Shown piece by piece: positions 34,761-49,400 of a stretch of 64,000 nucleotides of DNA. The notes under the pieces are model-generated. The model worked only from the letters and a program-made list of their open reading frames with translations, did not search any database and was not told where the DNA came from. The DNA comes from Chionis minor (lineage: Eukaryota > Chordata > Aves > Charadriiformes > Chionididae): NCBI GenBank assembly GCA_013398295.1, contig VZSF01008499.1, positions 1,471,775-1,535,774 of the forward strand. Direction: 5' to 3'. Numbering within the stretch: position 1 is the stretch's first letter; every line of letters starts with the position of its first letter. The position numbers were made by a program, and so were the translations under genes.

Positions 34761-37700
34761 GCTACAGGATTTGGCTAGGTAAATGGTGAAACTGTTGCTT
34801 TGTGGACAGAGCAGCCTTACACAAGCAGAGCAGCAGATGAGAAAAAAAAACTACCCTTTTATTTCCTGGGAAAGAGTTATTTCTACGTTTTCCACATCAA
34901 ATCAGTATCGAATCTAAATCCCACGTAATGGAGTACATAATGCAACAACAGCACTTTACTGAAAGCTGAGATTAATGCAGACATATAAAAATTTAAAACC
35001 AGTTCAAAATATTCTTAACAAACCTTTCACTATTTCGCTGGATTTTGCAGGGGTTTTTTTGGTTTTCCCTTTTTCCTTTAAAAAAAAAAAGAAAAAGAAA
35101 AAAGAAAAGCAGTAAGGCTTCTCATATTAGCTTTTGGGAAAAGCGTTTATGGGATTCAATGTTTGCAGTCTAATGTGAAGTTCTGAATAGAGCAACGTTA
35201 AGCTGATAAATGTGTGACTAATTCATGGATTATTTAAATGGCATGCACAATATTACATGGACACTGCTCAGATTTCTAGTGCTAAAGATTTGTCCATGTT
35301 CTTTCAGTAAATTCCTGCTTTTCAGGGACAGAGACTAATATTGTGTAACCACGCTGGAATGGAATGGTTTACAATGTTTAATTTCAAAAACATTACTAGT
35401 TTTGTGTGTGTTTACATATTTATAGGGCTAAAGATTCAATCATATGCATAAATTTAAATTTATATGACCCAAAATTTGTAGTACATTACAAATCACCTGT
35501 CACTTCACTACGTTTGTTATTTCTGAAAACTTTGCTAGGTTCCAGCCGTGCTCAAAGGTTTTCCTTCAAAACCATCAGCTAAACCCCGAGTTTTGCTGTT
35601 ACAGCATTTTCCATAAAAATATTTTATACATAGACATATCTGTGCTTTAATTTTTTTGTATATACACACACAGATATGCATATATACACATACAGCTCCT
35701 TCCCAAAGAAAAAAAAATCCAGGCCTTGTTATATTACATTTTTGTCCAAAACTAAAATACTGCTTCATAAAAACAAACTAAAAATGGATTTTTTTTTTTT
35801 TTTTCAGGTTAGTTAAGCTTCAGAATATCTATTGCTTTATTTCCTGTTGGGTGTCAGCTTCAAAACTAATCTGCATCTCTCGAGCTCCACCACAGTCAGG
35901 CAACTGCAACAGTACATCTTGATGTACCTACAATCAAGACAAGACACTGCATAAAAGCAAAGCGGCAAGGTCTGCTAATGTTACCAGTTTCATGGACTGT
36001 CAGTATTTGCAGACTGCTATCCTAGTTTTTCAGTCATCCAAGCTATTCTACATTGCAACAGCACTCCATCAGTACAGTTTCTTAATTTCCCGTTATTTTC
36101 AGCATTTATGAAGAACAGTTCCCAGAACCCATCCAGTAGCTTTTTCCACAATGCATCAATTTTTAAAAATATAAACTTCACTGAGAGCAGAAATGTAGGA
36201 ACGCAAAAACAGGTTTTTAACACAAACTCTTGGGCCACAGGATATACATATTACAAGTTAAGCACGTTATTAACTAAAGTAACAGCTTAAAGTGAATGTG
36301 TGGGACAGAAACTTGTATCTCCACAAGTTTCAAATTTTACTTTTAAGCCAGGAAAGCTGTTACGGCTGGAAATGGAACTCCATCAGCCACTGGTTACATG
36401 ATCCTGGGGACCGTTCAATAAGCTTTACCCAAAGAAATAATACGTAAAGTAAACTATCGCCATTATTAAAGGGTAAACAGCAAAGATTGATGAAGCAATT
36501 TGCCAGATACCTTGGAAACGTACCCCACATGGGAAAATTTGTGCTGCTGACTGATCTTGTATCCCATGTGTATCCCAGAATGTTTTACAAGTTACGTATA
36601 ATTTATTGCTCTCTTGCATACATCCTATCTGAGGGTTTCTAAGCAAGATCAGCCCTAAATGTAAAAACCAGCATTATTCAGGCAGTCTCCTCATATTGCT
36701 CGAACAACCACTTTTATAGCCTGACAGGACCACCTGTGTGAGCTTAACTTTAGTAATAAAACTAGCATTAAAAAAATACAGGGAAAGAAAGATAGGAAAC
36801 ATGGGGTGGGGGGAGGCGCGAGGCAGGACGACAGACACGGGAGGGAAGATAAGAGTCCTACAATTAATTTTTTAGATGCAAAACCATCATCTAATTTCTA
36901 ATCAGGTCTAATTATTCAATCATTTCTCACCACCAAAAGATAGTGTTTCAGGACTCCCGTCATATTATAAAGCCTACTGACTTCAAAAAGGTAATAATTA
37001 TGTCAACAAGAAGCACTAAACATAACAGTTCAGTGTATTCACCTTCCTGCAGAGAAAAAGAAACTCATCTCACACATAACATCAGACCTTTTAAGATCTG
37101 CAGATGTTCCGAACTGTTTACTGCCTAAACTTACAGAGTAGACACGATCTTACAAAGCACAGCACACGTGAGACATCTTCTAGATACACAGATGTAGAAC
37201 CTGATCACAATTTACCAGTTTAGCAATTAAACTTTAAGACTGACCCTATAAGCTCTTAGCCAGACATTTCATTGGAATCGACTCCGTAGGCTGTGAATGA
37301 TCCCACTGCTTGTGTAAAGACAGCAAGCAGAAGATCAGAGGCTGGCTCTGCCTAAACACGCATGTCCAACAGGGTCTCATTCCTGTTTTATTATAGAGAA
37401 GAACAAAAGTTGAGTGGAACAGCGCACCACTGCTTCACATGCAGGGGACAACACTCACCCTTCTCTCATGTCAACACAATATTTTAGCGCTGACAGCACA
37501 TCTTTGATGATAAACTAAAAGGCTTTTCAATTTTACATCTCTCTCTTTTTATCTCTCTGGTTTAACATCTCCTCAATTTAAAGCAAGAAAACTCTCCTTT
37601 TATGGTATGATACAATGGGTTTATGTAATAGATGGCTTCCATGAGAACTTGGCTATAATGGCCTTCAACAAGTTGCTTACATGAAAATCCGATTTTTCAT

Positions 37701-39227
37701 ACACTTGTCATGCAATTAGAGTTCTGTGGTCACTGAAGATCCACATGTTTATCTACGCTCCAGTTCTTAATAGGACCATCATACTAACAGTACACTTTTC
37801 TGCTTACAAAACAGATCAAACAGGACAACAATATTGGTACAGACTTCTGTGTGGAAAAAAGGAGGAAAAACCCCAGCACATAGGAGTATCTTAGAAATTA
37901 GCAATATTTACATCAAGGCAAACTGGACAACTTGAAAGCAGCAACTGGAAACTGGAGTTACATACCACCTTTAGCAGAGGTTGCATAACTTTTATTTATA
38001 TATACACTGAGCCTCCAAAATTTCTAGCAACTAATTTCACCTTTAAATTGGGATAACTCTATGACAGTCAACCCTGACCCCGAGTTAAACTGAAACAGGT
38101 ACGTTTCTGACTTCACACTGATTAAAAAAATCAAAACCTTGAAAGCACAATCAGAACTGTCTCAGTGTACTTTCTTTGCACTTAGGTAAGGCCAAAAATG
38201 CTTTTTTGCAGAATGAAAATAGATCACCGGAAAAGCCATCAAGTCACAGCTTCCAGAATGTTCTTTTTATAGGTCTGTCCTCCAGCTGACATGCACACTG
38301 AAGTTGTTAAGATATAATCCTATTTATCCACATTTACATTTGTGAGTTTAGTAAACTCACGTGTTATATTACAATATATTCATACAACAGAAAAACAAGA
38401 TTACATTTGCTGCTTTATCTCCACTAGATGTCTAAACAAGAGGGGTTCTTCATTATTTTACGTTCTCATTTATAATACCGCTTAAAAAGGTGTCATATGC
38501 ATCCTAATATTAAGTACAGAATTACCTCATACTCTCATAGTAGTATCCAAACTGTTATAAATATACTTAGTGTACTTCACAGATTTGTTTTGCTTGCATG
38601 TTTCTAGAAACCAAAGCTGTATCAAATTCTCTTGCAAATTTAACGAGTTCTTGAGACAAGTACAGAGTGTCTGAAGATAGTAAAAAACTTTAAGTGTTAA
38701 GTAGTGTTTATATTTATTACCTGTTGCACAGGCAAAATTCTCTAAGTTTTGTACTTTAGCTTTGTTTTAGGGTTTTTTTTTTGGTTTGGGTTTTACTGTT
38801 TTTTTTTAAAGAACTCCCTCTTCTTTCAAAGCCCTCAGCGTCCACTCAAAGCTGAGCTACTCAGACCTGTAACTGAGTCTCCTTCTGAAGGTCCTAAGGC
38901 ACAATTTTTTTAAAAAACAATCATGAAGGAAAAGAAACAGGCAATTCTGCTACTCCAGTTCTCAAGGAATAGCCTCGTCTCTTAACAAACACCAGGACTG
39001 TTTACGCCTTGGTTCAATTCCACTCAGAGATGTATTCAAATTCATCAAATTACACAGTCCTGGAGGGATCCTTAAATGCCATGATACAGGTTTTCTCCAG
39101 GAATGTCCAACACAAGGTTTGAAATCCCTCAGAAAAAGAAGAAATCCTGTGCTTCTCCCATCATGAGCTAAGCTTGAGCAAAGAGCAGCAGTTTTGTTCA
39201 CTGAGAGCAAGAGGCACTGTCACTGTT
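34761..39227. other. AT-rich unique sequence, no gene seen
   Basis: No gene or interspersed repeat is recognised. It holds a CA/TA dinucleotide-rich stretch at 35657-35694, a 16-T run at 35789-35804, a short G-rich, CpG-bearing segment at 36801-36845, and T/G low complexity at 38763-38810. Confidence 0.55.
38342..38360. repeat. Perfect 9-bp inverted repeat, 1-base spacer
   Basis: GTGAGTTTA, G, TAAACTCAC. A near-palindrome in AT-rich sequence, followed directly by a CACGTG-like E-box formed by its right end (CACGTG at 38358-38363). Confidence 0.7.
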
Positions 39228-39264
39228 GGGGGGGGGGGGGGGGGGATTTTTTTTAAATGTGCAN
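39228..39264. repeat. 18-G homopolymer followed by an ambiguous base
   Basis: A run of 18 G at 39228-39245 is followed by a T run and, at 39264, the only N noticed in the window. The N lies inside GCANGGGG, with the word AATGTGCA repeated on either side (39256 and 39281). Long G runs are hard to sequence, so the length of the run and the N both mark an assembly-uncertain spot. Confidence 0.85.
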
Positions 39265-42200
39265 GGGGCATATTTATGTAAATGTGCATGAAGTACAGTT
39301 TGATTCCCAATTAAAGCCCAGCTCAGAAGTTCAGCAGAACATCATCTACACCTGGAGACAGCTCACATTATGACAAAGCATCACCTCAGCTTGCCAGGAG
39401 TGGAGTATTTCTCGGTATACACACAAGCAGATCTTTTTCGGTAGTCGGCAACTGCTAACAGGAAGAGTATCAAGAGATATTAGCTATTTCCAGGGTTAGA
39501 TTATATCTTAGCAGGCAAACATAGGACACTCATTTTATAATGGTGAAGGTGATATTCAGAAGTGACCATAAGCACCTAGCCCAGAATCACAAAAGGAAAA
39601 AACCCTGGAAAACCTGGAGATTGAAATAGACTTCCAAATGAAGGCCAAATGCCTTAAATACAACAAAACCTCACCTTTCCTCATGCCCATTCTGCACACT
39701 GTATGACATTTAACAAAGACAGAGAAAATGCCTCCATCCATTAATCCAGCTTTGATTCATGACAATTCAAAAGTATTCTTGTGTTTCATTACAATTTTAA
39801 TAAATTAATAACCTTAGCCCTGAACTTGAGAAGTAACTGAGGATACTATTACAAATGTAAATTTGGCAATAAAATCTACATTAGTTGAGTCTAACTTACT
39901 AATACCCAAATTCAGTGTCACATTCCTCACCTCATCAGTTTAACAACAGTACTTCAATTTTCCTGTCCAAAAGCTTCGAAGTCCTATTTTCATAGTGTTT
40001 TTCTGTATCCTATTAAAAAACCAAACACAGCAAAAAAGCCCACCCATACCACAAAATCCAAACCAAATCACTTATCTACTGGGAATGCAGTAGAGGTTGA
40101 CTCTAAACAGACAAAACTGAAAGGAATTGTGAAAGCAGAGGATGCAACAGCTCCACAGTTCTGACCTTTAGAAGCACTCAGCTTTTCAGCAAACATGAAT
40201 TCTTTTGTATTGGAGGTGAAATGGCAAATATTTCCTGTTATTAAGGAAGGTTTTGGATTACCTTCTCCTCACTCAAATACAAGACTTCTGATAACTAACC
40301 ACAATGACAATAAAAAGACTGTTAAGACTATCTTGAAGCTGTTCTAAAAAGCAGGTCACATTGTTGTTGGAAAGAACGATAAAATTGCACACATGGTCAT
40401 CAAAATCGCATTAAGCTTTTTTGATGGCACAAACTATTTCAGGGTTTTGACAGCTAAGAATTTTACCTCTCCTCATTTCAGGTAAAAACCAACAACCATA
40501 GAACATAAAAACTAATGACCTGCTGCTTTAAAGGTGAAGAGATCTGAAAATAAAGACTGAACTTTAACCCTTTGGTGCCACCACAACCAGAGCCCCCACA
40601 AATATCCCAGGCTTATGAATATAGCCTTCCTATCAGCTTAGGAGGGAAAGAGCCATTGGAATTTTTAACAAGGCTTTGAATCACAGGAAGGTTTTGTCTT
40701 TGGAGCTTTTCATTGATAATTCCACAACTGCAGAGTGTTGTTCCTTTATTCTCCATATAGCACGTTTTCAGCTTCAGTGGTAATAGAAGATGCCATCTGC
40801 TTCATTATCATCTAAAGCCAAGAGGTGCCCTTTAAGCAACCAAACACACATTTTTGTGGTTTAGAGCAACAGCTGATGTTACATGGAGAAAGACCATTAA
40901 AAAAAAGCACAGAGAAGATGCAAAAACAACAGGCCTCTACAGTTTAATAAGCAATCTGATACTCTGCACAAGTAGTCAGGTTCAAATTACTATTTTGTAG
41001 CCTCAGTTTGTGATGTATTGGACTATGCGGGTATCATGCACGTGTTGCTATTTTAAAACATCTCATTGTAACGAACCTTTACATTTTAAACATCGCCACT
41101 CACGGGGTTAGAAGAAATAGATCTAAACCTACAAGACCTTGACACTTTGACCCTGATCTAGCAAAGAACCTGAACTTTTAGCACAGAGTCCCTCTGAAGA
41201 GCCTCCTGGTCAGGATCAAAGTGCTCACTGCATCTAACCCAAAAGAATTGCCTCCTATCTAGTAAGCCATGGATAGGATTCTCACCTAAAACATTAATTA
41301 GCTCCATGATACTGTGTATGGTGAACTGAGGAGCAAGTTTAAGATGCAGTCACAGGAAAGAGAGATCAGTAAGACCTTTGAGAAGTCACCTGGGTTATCC
41401 GCCTGCCCTCAGCAATGACATCATTAACCAACATCAACTACAAAATCACACAGAAGAGGAAATAACTCATACAACGGGCTACAAATAACAATTGTAACAG
41501 GTTAGAAATGGAAAAACAGTACAAAAGGTAATTAACCTGATATGAGGCGGCAAGAAAAATAGAAACTAAAGAAAAAAGGAAAAGAGCAAAATGGTGTCCT
41601 AGTTTGTAGAGTGAGACTTCACAGAAGACGTATTCTAGACTAACATCAATAAAAAGGCAGCTTTAACTCAAAAATTTGCAGATTAGTTATTCGTATCTCC
41701 AGATAATTACACATGGCATACCCTGTGAATCAAGAAATAATTAAACACATTAAGTGACAATAATTGAGTTCTAGGAATACACTTGATCCCCTTGAGGCCC
41801 AATTTTCTCTGTTTTAATCCTGCTCACTTACTTCCACTTAAGTAATAGCTTTGCTTGCCTCTGGCTGAGCAAAGTTCAGGATTACGCCACTAATTAACTA
41901 GTGGCTGTGGGATTTCTAAGCCTACACAAAGTAATGAACAGCTAAGTTGACAAAGTGCCTTAGAAAGTCTATTATGCCCCTGATTTTTACTTTTTTGGAA
42001 CAGGAATTACTTTCCTGGTTCATCCTAAGGCAAGACATGATCACATAACTTTTTTCCCCACTAAATTTTCTGACTTCCACACATGTAAGTCAGGCAAGAC
42101 TATGAATTACCAGCTCCTCCAGAAACAAGATATGGCAAGTGGCAGGTGAAAGTTCATCTGCAAGTAATGCATCAATAGCATAGATTTGGCAAATTTATTC

Positions 42201-43686
42201 TTCTTGTATGTCGTATCATCACTTCTCTGCCCCCCCCCCTTTTTTCCTGTTCAATAAACATGTCTAGGGACATGTTACCCAGAAAAGTTAATTTTACAGC
42301 TCATTCTTTATTCCTTATTAAGAAAAAACCTACAGTACCACAAAACTTGAAGAGTTTGGCCTGTGCAAGAACTAATAAATAGAAATACTATCTAACTCTT
42401 GAGAAATGTTTTACTACATGTTTTTAAGGATTACATATACACCATTTAATGCAAGAACATGACGCTAGAGAGAAAGCTCCCCACATTATGAAAGCATCTG
42501 CAAAGTAATTTCAATTCTTGTCTGAATTTCTACTTGTATGGACTGATTCAGAGAACTTACACACATCTCCTCACCAAATTTTAAGCCAAACTCTTTATGA
42601 ATGTCTCCACTGACTACAAATTTAGACTTCTGTGATCTAAAGTGAAGAGCGCACCAATTCTTCATTTGCAGAATTACACGACCAAAGGCAGCCTAAGTGA
42701 AAGGGAACTGGTTACATCAGATACGATCTTCCTGAGTAGAACAAAGCAAGCTTCCTAAACACTTTAAGCTTACCTTGACTTGCAACTGAATATATAAAAC
42801 GTATAAAAGTACAATAATTCAAAATATATTTTTTCCACTTATAATGATACCTACTGTTAGTAAAGTCACAGCTGAACATTTTATTTTGACCTAGTTAAAC
42901 AAACCAGAAATCGAAAAACACTTCAATGGCAAGCCTCACATCTTTCAGTGTAATACATCTTTGGGAAACTAAGTGAAAATACTGAAACCTAACTCTTTAG
43001 TAATCAATAACTGATTAATCTTGTTTCTGTTGGTGTTATTTCTCCTCTTTCAGCAAGTATTACAGTTTTTTCTGCTTAAGACAGCAAGCTATTAATTTGA
43101 AAGAAAAAGCTATTTAAAACCTTCTAGTATAAAAGCCAGAGTGGACTACTGTGTGCATCATGGCATAAGTACTGAAAACATTTTTTAATAGCTAAAAAAG
43201 CTATAGTTCTTGTAGCGCATTTCAAGTGTTTGAAATTGTCCAGCTTCAGATTATTTGCAGTCTTCAAAGCTCTGATGATAAGAAGTGATACACTCTGTGG
43301 AAAATTAAACCCCACCTGGACACATATTTTGTACTGCACACTACAGTTTCCCTAAACCAGTTTGCCATTTCACATAAAAGAAAGGTTTCATAAGTAAACG
43401 GTTGCATTTGTGCTTTCTATATTACTCAGAACAATAGTACTTTTTAATAGCAGTGACATTTAAGTGTTCTGCATCCATCTTATGGGGTCAGAGATTAGTC
43501 AAAATAAATCAGAAATTTCTTTGGTAAGTGAAGTAACAGACCTGGTAGTAGCTACCATTTTTGAAATATTTTCACATGTCACCTAAGGAGGTGGTTTTGG
43601 TGGTGTTTTTTTTTTTTTTAAAAAAAGAAAGAAAAAGAAGCAAACACACACACAATCAGTAATTCTAAGAACATTATTGCTCGAGT
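39265..43686. other. AT-rich unique sequence, no gene seen
   Basis: No gene, RNA or interspersed repeat is recognised. A T14 run at 43606-43619 is followed by A-rich and CA simple sequence to about 43654. Confidence 0.55.
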
Positions 43687-43785
43687 ATGTTGATCCATTA
43701 TGATCAACTGACACTGAATATCCAGAAAGAGTTCTGGATATCCTAATAAGCCATTATCAACTGAATCTCTCTTGATAAACAGACA
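43687..43785. repeat. Cluster of inverted and direct repeats
   Basis: The centre is the perfect 10-bp inverted repeat ATATCCAGAA, AGAG, TTCTGGATAT (43718-43741). To its left TTGATC and GATCAA face each other at 43690-43708. To its right TTATCAA and TTGATAA face each other at about 43755-43779. CCATTAT plus TCAACTGA recur as a direct repeat on both sides. It does not form one long palindrome and no transposon family is recognised. Confidence 0.6.
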
Positions 43786-46270
43786 TTCTGAAAAGAAGAA
43801 ACATAGTCATGAGAGCTTGTTATTTTTAGAAGTGAAGCTGAATGAGCCAATTCAGCTTAGCAAGAACACAGACCTAAAAACCTGTTTGTTTATCCTAAAG
43901 TATATTTCCACTGGAAAAAGAGAAAAACTACTTTTCTTGCCTTTAACTCCCAAACTTCTTTATTTAAACTCAAGTTTACAAAGTATTATCTGTAAATTTC
44001 TGAACTGCTTACTTGGAAATGTGGAGTTCTCTGGGTAGCTCACAGACAGAGGGAAACACCCCTTCCTGACCATAAAAGGTCTGGGTGCATGTTCTCAAGC
44101 GGAAAATGTGTGGGATCTTATTTACAAATGTATAAATACATGCCATTCCTTTGCGCTCACAGGCACAGTTGAAAGCGAGCCAGAAAAGGAAGTACTAGCA
44201 ACTTGATCTGAGATTTCTATTGCATTTCACCTAGCATGGTATCACTTAGCCTATATTTTCATAAAATTCTAATTATTTTAGTGAATAAAGCCACACAATA
44301 GTGTCCAAATAAAGAAAAACACGAAACACATTTGTAAGCACTTTTCAGTTTGTGCACCAAATATCCATTTCTCTTCTTTCCTCCCCCAATACCTTTAGCC
44401 CCTCCCAAAGCAGACACAGGAGACTGGGGGAAAAGGCCCAGGTGCTCAGTACTGGATCCAGCAGCAACCAAGAAAAGAGATCTCACACCAAGCTCCTTTT
44501 CCCTCAGAAAGGGTTTCCCACAGACAAGAATGCCTGGCAAGCAGCGTGCCACTGACACTGTTCACAGGGACACCAGTCCCTGCTGTTAATGTCGCCCATG
44601 AAGAACCAGGCTCGGACCACTGCAGGCTTTACTCAACAGGGTCATCCAATAAATACCAATGAAGACAAAGAAAAAATTCCAGCAGAGCATGCATTAGGCT
44701 CTTCATGACTTGAGAGCTCATTCCTCCTCTAGGAATCCATTAAAAGAAAAAAAAAAAACCTCAAAACAAGACAACTAATAGTCCAGTTGCTAGGCTATCT
44801 TTAAACATAGAAGGCAATCTTGAAAATTATTTCTTGTAAGTCATCTTCAATAGAAAAATGCTTACCAAACAACACTCCAGGGTAAATTTAAAGCTGACTT
44901 TCAATTCTAAAATTTAAACATAATAATGCCATGTCATCAACATTAACTCTAAAACTGCAGAATTCAAGAATACTACCTGAAAACAAGTAGCTGCTACTAC
45001 CTAGTGCTTATCTTGTCACCTCTACCTAATGAGGTCAATGAGGATTACTGACTAAGTAGGTGTTATTTATTGTGTATATAATAAACAGAACTCCAGAGCA
45101 CAAAAGCCAGAGGTACACAGGTTGACTCCTCAATAAACTTTTCTAAGAAAAAATATTCTTTATTTTGGTTGCAGTCAAAAAACATTCCTAAATGTAAGAT
45201 GGCATCCAAATGCTGATTCAAGAGAAACTAGGAAAGATACATTCAGGTAAAGCATCTGGTACTCTAAAGGATAATTTTTTCTTCATTTAAAAATAACCAA
45301 AAATACCCTGGAAAATATTTTGTTTAAAGAGAGAGGGGAGGAGAAATCAATCACCACCATACACAAGGTAGGCACAGATACAGCGTTACCTGTGAAACTC
45401 ACTGGTAAACTTTCTTACAAATAAAATTTGGGTCAGAAAGAGGGTAGGGAAAAGGATGGGAGACTAGCAACTCCTTTGCAAGATCTAAATTTTGTTGGCT
45501 ACCTTGCAGAACCTACTTACTTCTTAGGGCAGGTTCCTCTTCAACTGGGGAGCTGAAATAATTGTCAAGGACAATTTACTTTCATTATGATGCTCAGATA
45601 AACTGCTGTAGGTCTAATGCAAAACAAACTTTCATACATGCATGTGTCCTTCCCTCACACGAATGGCAAACGGAGCACAGTTTTCACAGCCTCCATGCTG
45701 GCTTTAGGAACTTGTGATGTGCCGATGACAGTACTGAAAAAGGGCTCTTCGTATATATCAGTAACTAGACCTGTTCCTTTTGCAGTCTAGTAAGGTAGAA
45801 GAAGTAGCCTCTGCTCCTCTTACGCAGAGGCCTAAGGGAGGAGTAGATTCTGGTCCTGAAGGTTTACAAACCAAAAAAAAAAGTCTATGGGAGGAAAAGC
45901 AAGGCCAAAACAAACAGAACACCACTTGACACTATAACCTAATGCTCAGGAAAGAACACTTAAGAAAGTTTACTTCACATTTTTACAATCACCACCTGAA
46001 TGACAACATCTTTTACCCATATTAACAATGATATACTTGAAGTAGAACATGGAAACAGGTTGCTCCTGTGAAATTTATGGCTTCATCTCACTGCAGTTTC
46101 CATAACCCCCAGATCTGAGCACAATACAAAGTAATTTCTCAGCATCTTTCCCCCTTTTCCCCTGTGCAGAGCTGCTGTCTGTCCTACTGGGACAGAATTA
46201 CACTGCTGAGAAGAAAACCTGAATATTAAGAACCTGCAGCAGAAGCACAGAGGGCACATTATCACTGTAT
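43786..46270. other. AT-rich unique sequence, no gene seen
   Basis: No gene is recognised. A somewhat GC-richer stretch at 44380-44650 carries overlapping frames of 67 to 99 codons on both strands without a recognisable domain. I have no family assignment for it. Confidence 0.5.
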
Positions 46271-46450
46271 AATCATAGAATGGTTTAGGTTGGAGGGGAC
46301 CTTAAAGATCATCTCGCTCCAACCCCCCTGCCATGGACAGGATCACCTTCCACTAGACCCGGTTGTTCAAAGCAACCTGGCCTTGAACACTTCCAGGGAT
46401 GGGGCAGCCACAACTGCCCTGAGCAACCTTTTCCTGTGCCATGGTGTACT
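46271..46450 (-). mobile_element. CR1 LINE tail, minus strand
   Basis: A 5'-truncated CR1 3' end in minus orientation. On the plus strand it begins AATCATAGAATGGTTTAGG and continues with GGGGACCTTAAAGATCATCT, the CTGCCATGGACAGGATCACC block and CCTTGAACACTTCCAGGGAT. It fades after a CAACCTTTTCCTGTG block near 46422. The near-consensus sequence suggests a relatively young copy. Confidence 0.94.
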
Positions 46451-49400
46451 CAGATCTCTAATACTGCTTGCCAATACTTTTTGATACTCGGAATACCAGC
46501 AGATACATACTTTATATGCATTTTTATTCGTATCTCCTATACCCACACCCATACCTATGTGCATATTTACTACTGACATACACAAAAACACTGTACAGGA
46601 GAACAACATGGCAGATCCAAAGCCTGGAGCCGGTCTCAGGTGAGACTCCAAAACAGCAAGTCAAATCTAAAAAATCATAGACAAAACCAAAGAACTAGAT
46701 GATATTGAACAAAACGACCCAGTAGTGCACACAAAGCAACCAAAAGAAGATACTTATTTGGTACATGGTTAAACTTTCTCACCATTAGAAACCATAGATA
46801 GCAAAAGCTTAGGAGGTTTCAAAAAGCTATTGGGCTACTAAATCCCAAAATTCTGCCTGCATCTTAAAAAAAAAAAAAAAAAAAAAGACTACTAAAATAC
46901 TACATGGCAAGACAATAGATCAGGGAATCATCATTACATTCCTTAATGGGAGCTGTCAGACACGATACACTGAGGTAACTAGACCTCTCATTTGGCCTGG
47001 AATGGCTGCTATTACCTTCTAGATATTTCTCAGGGAGCTGCCTTGGCACACAGGCTACATTACTAGTGCTTTCTTTTAATCTACAGTATTGTAGATCACA
47101 GCATTACACTTAATCTTATCTTTTCCTTTTGGCCTCATTACCATTGATGATATTCAAAACGCACATATTATTCCATATCTTTAATTACCTCTCCTTGCCC
47201 ACCTTTAATAAAATTGTTTCATCTCAAATACAAAGCGCTTCTTTTTGAGTACAGTCAAAAATAATTTTCTTGAATTCTCCTCAGCTTAATACTTAATAAG
47301 CTAATTAACCCTTAAAGATGTAAAGTTTTACATTTCCAAAACTTTCCAGATTTAGAAGGTAATTTAGTAATTCTTAACTGAAATTTTCTTGGTAAACAGG
47401 AGTCATGTCTGAGTGAGCTTTGCAATTATTCTGCCCATAATTCTATTGTGTTTCTCTTATCCTGCTTAAAGATTTCAGCCGTGCTTTCAAACCCCAGTGC
47501 CACAATTACTACAGATTCTCGTCTACAGTTTCAACAAGTTAAAAATGAAACAGACATTTAGTCATGTTTTTCATGTAAAGATCCCAAACAATATGAAAAT
47601 ACATCTAAAGCTGTGTAAGAGTGGGCAACAGAATGAGAAATATGTTCTTACAGATCCAAATGGGGGATAATCAACTCAAAAAGTACTTAATTAGTGTCTG
47701 CTCTAAACCGAAGGTATTATTGTAGAGCAAGAAAATTAAGCATTTAGAAAGGAATTTATGGGGACCAAGAGCAATTCTCTGATTTGAATGTGGTCAAAAC
47801 AGCGTGTTATTCCTGCAGCAAGTGATAGGTGATCTCAGTCATCATCTCCGCCCTCCAGTATGAGTAGAGGAGAATAAGAAAAGATAGAACAAAACAAACA
47901 GCAAAAACACCACAATTAATTATAGGAGCACCATCATGTCACATTCAGTACCAATACAGATGGAAGACTACCACGCTGTCTCCACACTGCTTCATCTAAC
48001 ACTTTATATTTCTTTGGAAGCCTAGTCAAGTAGTGGTTAAACCTAATTTCAGGTAAATTAGAAGAACAGAACAGAATACATAGCTAGACCCTGTGCTTCC
48101 AGTTGCTCATGCTTTATTACTACCTGAATGATGCCATGATACTAAGAAATATAACTGAAGCGCTACACTGATAGACTGTCATTAAGTGAAGTCCCTGGCA
48201 ATATTTTTGCATCAAGGAAGCAATAAAAAGGTCTTCTAGCTTCATGATACCGGAAGATTTCTGCAAGTACTTCAAGAAAGTCATTAACACTGTCTAAAGC
48301 CTAATATGTAGCTACAGCTTGAAGAGCTATAAAACAATTGTTGGAGGTGACATTATCATCATTAAGTAACCCTCTGTAGTTAGATAATTCATGTGTATAT
48401 GAGAAAGCTATGGAAAGAAAGCAAAAATCACACCAAGCCTGAGACGGTAACAACATAGAAATATTTTTTCACTGTAAGAAAGATGATGAGGTATCTGAAG
48501 CTATTTAGAGAGTTATTTTCTGGACACAATCTCTTTGAATGTAATATTGCTTATTTGAACTGATATTTGTAAATAGACATTTGAAGAAGGCAAAAAACCA
48601 TGCCCAGAACCAATGAACTGGGTACTCTTTTTACAAAAGAAAGAAAATTCAGGAAAGCTGAATTAGATATAGAAGACTTCAGTTATGGATGGGATGATTC
48701 CAGAGCAGCAAGAATTTTAAGACCAGGGCACCCATCTTAAGAGAAAAACACAAATACAATTGTCAGAGAATGAAAGCAGATTCTTTGAGACCGACCTCAT
48801 TCGCTTAAAGACATTCTTAAGTTTTCTATAATACTTGTACTTTTGCCTTGCTTCTGTCACTTGCATTTCAAGACAGTATTTGTTGAACCGCAGAAGACAG
48901 CATCTTAGTAGCATCTCTTCCTGCACTGCAGAAAAAGTACCTATTTACATTAACTAGATGAAAACCATCAATATATTTCATGGAAAAGATCCAGAGAAAA
49001 ATTATTTGCCAACGTTGGCAAATATTTGATATTGAGCACTTTTTTTTAAGACCATGTTCCAGTTTTGATCTGATCATTGTAATTCTTTTCTAACAAGCTT
49101 TCCTAAGGAGTTTCTGTACTGTTTGTTACAAAAGGTAGCAGTAACATAAAACCCTTGGTCCTTTGAGCAAATGATCCCATTATGTTTATGGTGTGTTCTT
49201 ACTAATCAAGTGATCCTGAAGTCAGGGACTGATTTGGTTTTGGTTGGATTGTTGGGTTTTTTTGGTTGTTTTCAGGAGCTACAACACAGACCACTCCTGC
49301 TAGAGGCAAGATCCTTCCCTCTAGCCCTTCTCTAACAGAAAGCAGATGCTAGCTGAGCACTGAAAGCCTCACATTGACCATTATAACTTTTATTTCTCCA

